A DNA stretch of 5,315 bases from Planctomycetota bacterium (GCA_023429345.1 JAEYVB010000035.1:1-5315); one strand, 5' to 3'; shown: positions 1 through 4,885, numbered from the stretch's first letter. Numbers and translations: made by a program. The notes: a model not told the origin generated them from the sequence alone.

Positions 1-933
1 GTGGCCGCCGACGACGGTGTAGACGTCCATGGTGAACGCGCCCGGCGCATCGGTGTTGGTGGCGAGGCCGGTGACCGTGATGGGGCTTGCGCCGACGGTG
101 ACGTCGTAGTAGACGGCGCCGCCCAGATCGCCGAGGTTGTTGTTGTTGAACACGGTCGTGATGTTGGACTGGGCAGGCGGGCAGTTGCCGTTGGGGCAGA
201 TGGTGTTGTTGCCCTGGTAGGTGCCGCTGGCGGCCGTGCACTGGGCCGCGGTGCGGATCTGGCAGCCGTAGAGCGGGACGCAGCAGGCGCCGCTGACGGC
301 CTGCACGACGGTCAGGACGTCGTTGTTGTTGATGTTGGCAGTGTTGAAGCTGTACATGCTGGCGCCGCCGGGGGTCTGGACCCCGACGGTGGCGCTGGCG
401 CCGTTGGCGGCGAAGCTCATGTCCTGGTAGAGGTACTGCGCGAGGACGGGGCCGCCGCCGAAGATCTTGACCTGGAAGGTTCCGGTCGCGCTGCCGGGGC
501 CGCCGGCGTAGGTGCGGACGTTGTTCCACTGGATGATCTGGACGGGGATGCCGGCCTCAACGACGGAGGCGGCGAGCACCGCGCCGTTGTTGGTGGCGGG
601 GTCGGCGTAGAAGTCGTCCCAGAAGGGGAAGAGGCCGAAAGACGGGCCGGCGACGGGCAGGGCGGTGTTGCCGAAGTTGGGGAACGGCGTGTCGGTGATG
701 TTGCCGTTGGTGGAGGCGTAGAGGTTGGGGTTGGTCACCAGGGCGTTGGTCACCGAGCTGGTGAAGGGGTTGGAGACGTCGTCGCCCTGGGAGACGATCA
801 TGCCGATGCCGCTGATGTCGGTGAACGTGCCGGGCTGGCCGCTCACGACTTCGAACGACTGACCGAGGGCGGGGGCCGCGATCGCGGCGCCGGCGACGGC
901 CGCCATGCAGAACGAACGATTCAGTTTCTTCAC
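1..933 (-). CDS. Secreted beta-rich protein with Cys-rich GACC module, 3' end outside window
   Basis: This reading frame stays open from a GTG at 933 to the window edge, giving 311 residues with no stop. The start is chosen because GGAG at 942-945 lies 8 bases upstream and because it yields a classic signal peptide: MKKLNRS, a hydrophobic run, then a likely cut after ALG or GQ near residue 24. An in-frame ATG at 951 would add six residues but has no ribosome binding site. Residues about 85-185 contain FGLFPFWDDF, IIQWNNV, GTFQVKIF and ATVGVQ, a beta-sandwich pattern seen in many bacterial secreted proteins. Residues 216-251 form a Cys-rich module (CC at 217-218, C224, C232, C246, C251), a GACC...C...C...C pattern that recurs in planctomycete exported proteins. 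From about 258 a second beta domain begins and is cut off. No enzymatic motif is visible and the function is unknown. A dockerin-like tail could lie beyond the edge. Confidence 0.85.
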   Translation of the reverse strand, partial: MKKLNRSFCMAAVAGAAIAAPALGQSFEVVSGQPGTFTDISGIGMIVSQGDDVSNPFTSSVTNALVTNPNLYASTNGNITDTPFPNFGNTALPVAGPSFGLFPFWDDFYADPATNNGAVLAASVVEAGIPVQIIQWNNVRTYAGGPGSATGTFQVKIFGGGPVLAQYLYQDMSFAANGASATVGVQTPGGASMYSFNTANINNNDVLTVVQAVSGACCVPLYGCQIRTAAQCTAASGTYQGNNTICPNGNCPPAQSNITTVFNNNNLGDLGGAVYYDVTVGASPITVTGLATNTDAPGAFTMDVYTVVGGH

Positions 934-941
934 GGGTTTCA

Positions 942-945
942 CTCC
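942..945 (-). promoter_or_regulatory. Shine-Dalgarno site deciding the GTG start of the left-edge gene
   Basis: GGAG on the minus strand lies 8 bases before GTG 933. It selects this GTG over the in-frame ATG at 951 and GTG at 942. The same GGAGTGA string followed by CCC precedes the start of the next gene (2449-2452), which supports the choice. Confidence 0.7.
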
Positions 946-1049
946 ATACATGGAACACACCCGAACGGATCGCCCACACGCGAGCCGCCGGGCCGATATC
1001 AACAGACACACCGTCTCCGCGGTGGCGGCGAGAACTGCCGCTGGTGAGC

Positions 1050-1078
1050 AATCTACAGCCAAACCGACTTGATGGGAA
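1050..1078 (-). promoter_or_regulatory. Possible sigma70-type promoter for the left-edge secreted gene
   Basis: On the minus strand TTCCCA (1073-1078) and TAGATT (1050-1055) are separated by 17 bases. Each matches four of six consensus positions. The element sits just beyond the terminator of the upstream gene and would give a leader of roughly 110 bases before GTG 933. The placement is sensible but the match is weak, and planctomycete promoters are poorly characterised. Confidence 0.25.
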
Positions 1079-1093
1079 CGGTAAACCGCGGCC

Positions 1094-1135
1094 AAAAAAG
1101 AAAAAGACCCCCGGGCCGCGACGGCTCCCGGGGGT
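1094..1135 (-). terminator. Intrinsic (rho-independent) terminator of the two-domain dockerin-tailed gene
   Basis: Read on the minus strand, a GC-rich stem has arms ACCCCCGGG-type at 1107-1115 and 1127-1135 (9 base pairs). An inner CCG/CGG pairing is possible. The stem is followed at once by a T-rich tract, TCTTTTTCTTTTTT (1107 down to 1094). It begins 73 bases after the stop codon of the gene ending at 1209 and separates that gene from the left-edge gene. This is the clearest regulatory element in the window. Confidence 0.95.
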
Positions 1136-1208
1136 TGTGGGGTTTTTACACTAAGAATGCAGGTGCGCGGATTCTCGCCGCGGGGTTACCGGTCCCGGGC
1201 CGCGGGCG

Positions 1209-2441
1209 TCAGGGGCAGCCGGCAGCGAAGCTCTGGAGGAAGCAGGTGAAGTCGGCGACGTTGAGGACCGGCGGGGTCGTGCTCTGGTCGCAGTTGGCGT
1301 AGGACTCGCCGGCGGCGAAGCGCTGGAGGAAGCAGGTAAAGTCGGCCACGTTGAGGATGGGGGGCGTCGTGCTGTTGTCGCAGTTGGCGTAGCAGGCGGC
1401 GCCGCCGGCGTAGCAGACGCCGGTGAGAGCGATGGAGTAGCCGCCGGCGGTGGTGCCGCCGCCGGTCCAGGACTCGACGGGGCCGGCAGCGCCGGGGCCG
1501 TCGGGCGCGCGCTCGACGTTGAAGGGGGAGTTGGCCCAGATGAGGCCGCCCGCGGAGTTGGCGTCGTTGTTGTACTGGGAGATGGCGAGGAGGTACTCGC
1601 CGGCGGGCAGGGCGCTTGTGAACATGTTCGAGAGGGCGGACTGGGCCGAACCGGCGGGGGCGTCGTCGTTGAAGGCGATGCCCATGCCGGTGGCGTCGAA
1701 GAGGAAGAGCTGGGTGTCGAAGCCGGCGCCGCCGACGGTGGAGGCGCTGAAGTTGGCGGGGTCGCACATGGTGATCCGGTACATGTCGACATCGCCGGAC
1801 GAGTGCTGCCCGAAGATGACGGGGATCGAGGCTCCGGCGGCGCCGCTGGGGGCCTGGGCGGTCCCGGGGAGGTCGCCTGCATCGCCGGACTCGATGTAGG
1901 CGCCCGGCGGCACCACGAAGGTCCCGAGGGTGAGGTTGAGCTGGGCGGGTCCGGCGTTGGAGGAGGTGGAGGTCGCATCCCACGCCGAGGCGTTGAAGGT
2001 GGTGTTGAACCCGCCGAGGGCGAGGTAGTACTCGCCGGCCGGGAGCGGTCCGTTCTGACCGGCGTAGGCCAGACCGCCCATCGCGGGGCGGGGCAGCGTT
2101 GCGCCGAAGGAGAGGAGGCTGAGGAGCCCAGAGCCGCCGTCGTCGTTGGTGGCGATGAGGTTGCCGGTCGAATCGTACAGGCCGATTTCGGTGTCGTTGT
2201 TGGGCGCCAGCGCGGAGCCCTCGGAGTCGATGTCGAGGAAATCGAACCCTTCGGAGGGGAGCGGGTTGGCGAGGGTGAAGCGGTACCAGACCACGGTCGC
2301 GGGGTCGAGGGTGATGTTGGTGAGGTTCTGGGTCCCGCTGGTCAGCGTTCCGAGGTTGGTGGCAGTCGGCTGGGCGAGGGCTGCGCTCGAGAGGGCGGCA
2401 CCGGCGCAGACAGCGACAACAGAGCACGTGTTCAGTTTCAT
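1209..2441 (-). CDS. Secreted protein with two PPC/DVUA0089-like domains and GC-type dockerin-like tail
   Basis: The product has 410 residues. ATG 2441 has GGAG 7 bases upstream and gives a signal peptide (MKLN, a hydrophobic core, cut near ALAQ at 21-24). Residues about 28-172 form a first beta domain with FLDIDSEGS, DTEIGLYDSTGNLIATNDD and LPAGEYYLALGGF. This is the pattern of pre-peptidase C-terminal and DVUA0089-like domains. Residues about 183-342 form a second, with DVDMYRI, FDTQLFLFDATG, FNDDAPAG and LPAGEYLLAISQY. C226 and C343 might form a disulfide. Residues 351-410 are two 30-residue dockerin-like repeats, 25 of 30 identical, ending GCP. No catalytic motif is visible, so a structural, binding or surface-display role is likelier than an enzymatic one. 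The gene appears monocistronic, with its own terminator and a promoter candidate at 2540-2568. Confidence 0.93.
   Translation of the reverse strand: MKLNTCSVVAVCAGAALSSAALAQPTATNLGTLTSGTQNLTNITLDPATVVWYRFTLANPLPSEGFDFLDIDSEGSALAPNNDTEIGLYDSTGNLIATNDDGGSGLLSLLSFGATLPRPAMGGLAYAGQNGPLPAGEYYLALGGFNTTFNASAWDATSTSSNAGPAQLNLTLGTFVVPPGAYIESGDAGDLPGTAQAPSGAAGASIPVIFGQHSSGDVDMYRITMCDPANFSASTVGGAGFDTQLFLFDATGMGIAFNDDAPAGSAQSALSNMFTSALPAGEYLLAISQYNNDANSAGGLIWANSPFNVERAPDGPGAAGPVESWTGGGTTAGGYSIALTGVCYAGGAACYANCDNSTTPPILNVADFTCFLQRFAAGESYANCDQSTTPPVLNVADFTCFLQSFAAGCP
1212..1391 (-). repeat. Tandem 90-base dockerin-like repeats at the 3' end of the two-domain gene
   Basis: Two 90-base units (1302-1391 then 1212-1301 in reading order) each encode YANCDxSTTPPxLNVADF followed by TCFLQxFAAG. 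Protein identity between units is 25 of 30. Two cysteines occur in each unit, one more (C350) just before the first unit, and one (C409) in the terminal GCP. The usual dockerin loop DxNxDG is degenerate: D, S and T occupy loop positions 1, 3 and 5, and the loop seems one residue longer. Confidence 0.9.
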
Positions 2442-2448
2442 GGGATCA

Positions 2449-2452
2449 CTCC
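2449..2452 (-). promoter_or_regulatory. Shine-Dalgarno site of the two-domain dockerin-tailed gene
   Basis: GGAG on the minus strand, 7 bases before ATG 2441. It lies in a GGAGTGATCCC context almost identical to the one before the left-edge secreted gene. Confidence 0.7.
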
Positions 2453-2473
2453 AGTTCAGAGGTTGCGAGGATC

Positions 2474-2485
2474 GGGCGCGCGCCC
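2474..2485. repeat. 12-base perfect palindrome in the leader of the two-domain gene
   Basis: GGGCGCGCGCCC is its own reverse complement. It lies 33-44 bases before ATG 2441, between the promoter candidate and the start. It could be an operator half-site pair or a small hairpin, but in DNA this GC-rich such a palindrome can also occur by chance. Confidence 0.3.
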
Positions 2486-2539
2486 CGTGTCGCGCCGCCG
2501 CGAGCGATAGAACGGTGACCTGTAGAGGCCACCCTTCTC

Positions 2540-2568
2540 AATATACCGCAGGAACGCGCGGGTGACGG
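2540..2568 (-). promoter_or_regulatory. Possible promoter of the two-domain dockerin-tailed gene
   Basis: On the minus strand TATATT (2540-2545) matches five of six positions of a -10 box and is a conspicuous AT-rich island in this sequence. The -35 candidate CCGTCA (2563-2568), 17 bases away, matches only three of six. Transcription starting near 2533 would give a leader of about 90 bases. In the rest of the 2442-2675 gap I see no clear terminator for the upstream propeller gene. Confidence 0.35.
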
Positions 2569-2675
2569 CAGTTTCCGAGGTTCATGCGCTGATTGGCGGC
2601 TGCGATGATACGGACTCGGGAGCGGGCCTCGCTATTCCGCGTGAAGCAAGTTCGCGCGATCGGGACGCGGCGGTC

Positions 2676-3965
2676 TCAGGGGCAGCCGGCGGCGAAGGCC
2701 TGGAGGAAGCAGGTGAAATCGGCGACGTTCAGGAAGGGCAGTTCGGTGCTGGAGTCGCAGTTGGCGTAGGGGTCCCCGGCGGCGAAGGCCTGGAGGAAGC
2801 AGGTAAAGTCGGCGACGTTCAGGGTGGGGGGCTGGGTGCTCTGGTCGCAGTTGGCGTGGCAGGCCGCGGGCACCGGGACGATCTGGCGGATATCGCCGAC
2901 GGCGAGGAGGGCGTTGGTGAAGAAGTCCTGTCGTTCCCCCGCGCTCAGAAAGAGGCCGTCGTTGTCCAGATCGGTGAGGGCGATGACGCGTTTGCCGGAG
3001 TTATCGGTCACCAGGACAGCGCCGGAGTGCAGGCTCAGGACATCGATGGAGGTGAAACCCGACTCGGCTGTCTGGAAGACCAGCGTCGCTTCGCCGGGGT
3101 CCTGGGCGTTGCCGTTGTTGTTCGCGTCGACGAGGCGGTAGAGCTGGTCGATGCCGCCCGTGGCGGTCTGAAGGATGTAGACGGCACGCTCGCGGGCGAG
3201 GTCGATCTCCATCGCAAACCCGGAGGAGACGATGACGCCCGACTGGTTCAGCCCGTCGAAGAACGTGGTGAACTCGCCCGGATCATCGGCGCGGTCGTTG
3301 CCGTTGGCATCGGTGAACCGGTAGATCCCGCGGGTCGAGGCGCCGGAATCGTGCAGGAAGCCGATCGAGGGGTTGCTGCCCGGCACGAAGGCGATCTCCT
3401 GCGGGCTGAAGACGCCGTTGCCCGGCCCGAAGACGGGCACGCCCACGAAGGTTGTGATCTCACCGGCCTCCATGAAGTCGCCGTCGGCGTCGAGGTCGAC
3501 CAGTCGGTAGATGCCGTCGTTGCCGAATGAGTTGCCGGCGTTGACGATGTGGAGCCGGCCCTGGGTGTCGAAAGCGGCGCCCGTGGGGAAGGCGAAGCTG
3601 ACGCCGGAAGCGTTCGTGGCGTCGGCGACCATCGCGCTCTCCTCGAGGTCGAGGGCGTCGCCGTCGCGGTTCCGATCCCGGAAGAGATAGATGGCCCGGT
3701 TGATCTGATCGCCCAGGGCGATCGTCCCGTCGGGCGCTGCGCCCATGGCCGTCGGGTTCATCAGGGGCAGGGTGCCCGGGGCGTTGGAGCCGTTGAAGAA
3801 GAGCCGGAGCTCGCCCGGCTCATTTATCAGGCCGTCGCCGTTTCGGTCCCAGAGTTCGTGGAGGGAATCGGTATCGCGGTCGGCAATGACGAAACGGGTC
3901 TGGGCCATGGCATCGGATGTCGCGGCCGCGCCGGCGAGAAGAACAGTTAGCAGGAATCTGGACAT
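2676..3965 (-). CDS. Secreted predicted six-bladed beta-propeller with calcium loops and GC-type dockerin-like tail
   Basis: The product has 429 residues. ATG 3965 follows GGAGG by 7 bases, and the N-terminus (MSRFLLTVLLAGAAATSDAMAQ) is a signal peptide with a likely cut at AMA-Q. The body holds six copies of a strand ending in D that runs into a 13-residue DxDxDG...GE loop, at residues 40-52, 97-109, 157-169, 219-231, 280-292 and 332-344. Each loop is preceded by a strand such as IYRLV, IYLFR, IYRFT or LYRLV. The spacing of 52-62 residues fits one propeller blade per copy. Loops 4 and 5 are eroded (DANGND, DANNNG). Residues 370-429 are two dockerin-like repeats ending GCP. It resembles SMP-30/NHL-type extracellular propellers in outline, but I see no catalytic signature and the ligand is unknown. 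It may be read through from the small gene 73 bases upstream. Confidence 0.92.
   Translation of the reverse strand: MSRFLLTVLLAGAAATSDAMAQTRFVIADRDTDSLHELWDRNGDGLINEPGELRLFFNGSNAPGTLPLMNPTAMGAAPDGTIALGDQINRAIYLFRDRNRDGDALDLEESAMVADATNASGVSFAFPTGAAFDTQGRLHIVNAGNSFGNDGIYRLVDLDADGDFMEAGEITTFVGVPVFGPGNGVFSPQEIAFVPGSNPSIGFLHDSGASTRGIYRFTDANGNDRADDPGEFTTFFDGLNQSGVIVSSGFAMEIDLARERAVYILQTATGGIDQLYRLVDANNNGNAQDPGEATLVFQTAESGFTSIDVLSLHSGAVLVTDNSGKRVIALTDLDNDGLFLSAGERQDFFTNALLAVGDIRQIVPVPAACHANCDQSTQPPTLNVADFTCFLQAFAAGDPYANCDSSTELPFLNVADFTCFLQAFAAGCP
2679..2858 (-). repeat. Tandem 90-base dockerin-like repeats at the 3' end of the propeller gene
   Basis: The units at 2769-2858 and 2679-2768 encode repeats with 24 of 30 residues identical. 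Against the equivalent pair at 1212-1391, 48 of 60 residues match, and both pairs end in the same Gly-Cys-Pro-TGA. Six cysteines (C369, C373, C389, C403, C419, C428) sit at the same places as in the other protein. The first unit of each pair shares a TTT codon in ADFTC where the second unit has TTC. Confidence 0.9.
2934..3848 (-). repeat. Six calcium-loop-like repeats, one per predicted propeller blade
   Basis: The loops lie at 3810-3848, 3639-3677, 3459-3497, 3273-3311, 3090-3128 and 2934-2972. Each encodes 13 residues with D/N at positions 1, 3 and 5, usually G at 6, and G-E (once E-E) at 12-13. The regular spacing of 52-62 codons shows an internally duplicated protein, not a cluster of EF-hands. 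Confidence 0.75.
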
Positions 3966-3972
3966 GGACAGG

Positions 3973-4001
3973 CCTCCATCCCCCGGACCGAGGGTTGGAG
4001 G
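3973..4001 (-). promoter_or_regulatory. Stem that covers the ribosome binding site of the propeller gene
   Basis: On the minus strand CCTCCAACCC (4001-3992) can pair with GGGATGGAGG (3982-3973). This gives six base pairs, one A-A mismatch and three more pairs, with a 9-base loop. The 3' arm contains the GGAGG Shine-Dalgarno site, 7 bases before ATG 3965. No T-tract follows, so it is not a terminator. If it folds, it would restrain initiation. The pairing is seen; regulation is inferred. Confidence 0.4.
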
Positions 4002-4038
4002 TTACTGCGCCGAGGGGGCGATCGCCAGTTTTCCGGCG

Positions 4039-4437
4039 TCAGGCCGCGGATTTCCGGCGTTCGGAGCGGGAGCGGACATCCAGCGGGGCGTCCGGGGCCT
4101 CGGTCCAGTCCTCGGCGGAGGGGAGCTTGGTGGCGGAGGGCTGGGTCTTGCGGTAGCCGAGGAGGCGGACGACCTCGAGAACGTCGGTCCAGCTGGGGTA
4201 GATGACGTTGTTGGACTTCTTGAAGGCCTCGATGGCCATGAGGAAGAGGAACTGTTCCTTGGTCAGTTCCCCCTCTTCGGCGGCGCGGAGGAAGTCCGAT
4301 AGCCTGCGACCGGGGCCGCGGCGGCGTTCGAAACCGGTGGGGCTTTCGCCGTCGTTCTTACGGCGGCAGGGGCCGCGGCCGGGCGTCTGGGCGGGATTTT
4401 CGTCGGGGGCCGGGGGATCGGGGGGGGGGCTGTTCAT
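4039..4437 (-). CDS. Small hypothetical protein with LexA-like winged-helix-type core
   Basis: The product has 132 residues. ATG 4437 has GGAG 8 bases upstream. Residues 1-45 are Pro- and Arg-rich and look disordered (MNSPPPDPP..., RRRGPGRR). Residues about 46-98 form a compact core: LSDFLRAAEEGELTKEQ, FLFLMAIEAFKKSNN, then YPSWTDVLEVVRLLGYRKT. Its layout, LTxxQ then a helix ending in a polar turn, then PSWxxVLEVxxxLGY, resembles the N-terminal DNA-binding domain of LexA (LTxRQxxVLxxI...PPSxxEIxxxLG). No LexA peptidase domain follows. The C-terminal tail (99-132) is charged and ends basic (RSRSERRKSAA). I believe related PSWTEVLEVL proteins occur in other planctomycetes but cannot confirm it here. 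It probably shares an operon with the acidic gene 44 bases upstream. A DNA-binding role is inference only. The ten-C run near codon 4 makes the extreme N-terminus prone to sequencing or slippage error. Confidence 0.8.
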   Translation of the reverse strand: MNSPPPDPPAPDENPAQTPGRGPCRRKNDGESPTGFERRRGPGRRLSDFLRAAEEGELTKEQFLFLMAIEAFKKSNNVIYPSWTDVLEVVRLLGYRKTQPSATKLPSAEDWTEAPDAPLDVRSRSERRKSAA

Positions 4438-4462
4438 GGGCCGGGCTCCATCGCGCCGGCCC
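4438..4462 (-). promoter_or_regulatory. Hairpin presenting the ribosome binding site of the small wHTH-like gene in its loop
   Basis: On the minus strand GGGCCGG (4462-4456) pairs perfectly with CCGGCCC (4444-4438), leaving an 11-base loop that contains GGAG (4449-4446). The 3' arm ends directly before ATG 4437. With such GC content a 7-base stem may be chance, so a role in translation is only possible. Confidence 0.35.
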
Positions 4463-4481
4463 GGCGGGCTAGACGCGGGGA

Positions 4482-4724
4482 TCAGAGTTCCTCGTCGTCA
4501 TCGTCAAATTCCTCATCGCCCTCAACTTCTTCTTCGTCGTCCTCGAGAAAATCTTCGTCCTCTTCGAGGAAATCCTCGTCGTCCTCGGCGAACCCTTCGT
4601 CGCCGAAGCCCTCCTCGTCCTCGTCGTCGTCCTCGTCCTCGTCGAAGAGGACGACATCGGGGGCGGCCCACCCTGCTTCCGGCAGCTCAACGGCCCCCTT
4701 CCAATGCTTGAGCAGTTCAACCAT
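4482..4724 (-). CDS. Extremely acidic small protein of unknown function
   Basis: The product has 80 residues. ATG 4724 is preceded by GGAAGG (4732-4737) with a 7-base gap. Residues 1-27 are ordinary (MVELLKHWKGAVELPEAGW..., then VVLF). From residue 28 onward 39 of 53 residues are Asp or Glu. The acidic part is broken by hydrophobic residues at F40, F45, F52-L53, F59-L60, V67 and F73, close to a seven-residue rhythm, including FLEEDED-FLEDDEE. It has no signal peptide or membrane segment and is presumably cytoplasmic. Acidic tails of this kind occur in RNA polymerase delta subunits, DNA mimics and some chaperones, but the N-terminal 27 residues match none of these that I recognise. It lies 44 bases before the small wHTH-like gene in the same direction. 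The low-complexity GAC/GAG codons make gene prediction easy to miss here, but the start signals support a real gene. Confidence 0.75.
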   Translation of the reverse strand: MVELLKHWKGAVELPEAGWAAPDVVLFDEDEDDDEDEEGFGDEGFAEDDEDFLEEDEDFLEDDEEEVEGDEEFDDDDEEL

Positions 4725-4816
4725 TCTTCTACCTTCCCTCTAGCGATTGGCCTCTGTTGTTCCGTCCGGATCCGGCGTCGGTTCCCATCTCGGCGGGCTG
4801 CCCGAAAAACGCCGGT

Positions 4817-4844
4817 ACACTACAGTCCGATCCCACCGTGTCAA
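4817..4844 (-). promoter_or_regulatory. Possible sigma70-type promoter for the acidic gene and its operon
   Basis: On the minus strand a perfect TTGACA (4839-4844) is followed after 16 bases by TAGTGT (4817-4822), which matches three of six -10 positions. It would give a leader of about 85 bases before ATG 4724. A perfect -35 box is uncommon in sequence this GC-rich, but the -10 is poor. Confidence 0.35.
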
Positions 4845-4864
4845 ACGCCGCGCCGGCGGAGATT

Positions 4865-4885
4865 CACGCGGTGGAAAACCGTGTG
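4865..4885 (+). repeat. 8-base-pair hairpin in the divergent intergenic region
   Basis: CACGCGGT (4865-4872) and ACCGTGTG (4878-4885) pair over eight positions, including one G-U, around a GGAAA loop. The G-U makes it stable in plus-strand RNA; in minus-strand RNA it becomes a C-A mismatch. No T-tract follows on either strand, so it is not an intrinsic terminator. It may be an operator or leader structure of the plus-strand gene at 4984. The rest of 4725-4983 shows no further feature I can support. Confidence 0.35.

Noticed and set aside
1..1047. Long plus-strand open frame (348 codons)
   Set aside because: It is the codon-aligned antisense of the secreted gene at 933-1, has biased Gly/Ala/Val/Asp composition and no recognisable domain, and no convincing start signal.
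557..1051. Minus-strand frame of 164 codons
   Set aside because: It overlaps the signal-peptide gene in another frame, and its Arg/His/Pro-rich product is typical of a frame-shifted GC-rich gene.
1151..2427. Two more long minus-strand frames over the two-domain gene
   Set aside because: The products are Pro/Ser/Thr-rich or Arg-rich low complexity, while the third frame gives a signal peptide, two beta domains and a dockerin-like tail.
2569..2675. Terminator for the propeller gene
   Set aside because: Only four-base stems and no T-tract are visible downstream of its stop, so no intrinsic terminator can be supported.
1212..2858. Repeated 30-40 base blocks (GGAGGAAGCAGGT...) as a CRISPR array
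   Set aside because: The four copies are coding repeats within two gene ends, in frame, with 90-base units and similar intervening sequence rather than unique spacers.
1803..3530. Plus-strand frames at 1803-2510 and 2562-3530
   Set aside because: Both are antisense shadows of the two dockerin-tailed genes, Gly/Glu/Val-rich and without domain signatures.
4017..4026. GGCGATCGCC palindrome containing the HIP1-like GCGATCGC octamer
   Set aside because: A single copy in a GC-rich window is expected by chance, and nothing suggests cyanobacterial origin.
4011..4026. Terminator between the wHTH-like gene and the propeller gene
   Set aside because: GC-rich pairing is possible but no T-tract follows on the minus strand.
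4030..4060. Direct repeat TTTCCGGCGT at 4030-4039 and 4051-4060
   Set aside because: A short ten-base repeat, partly coding, with no matching inverted structure or mobile element nearby.
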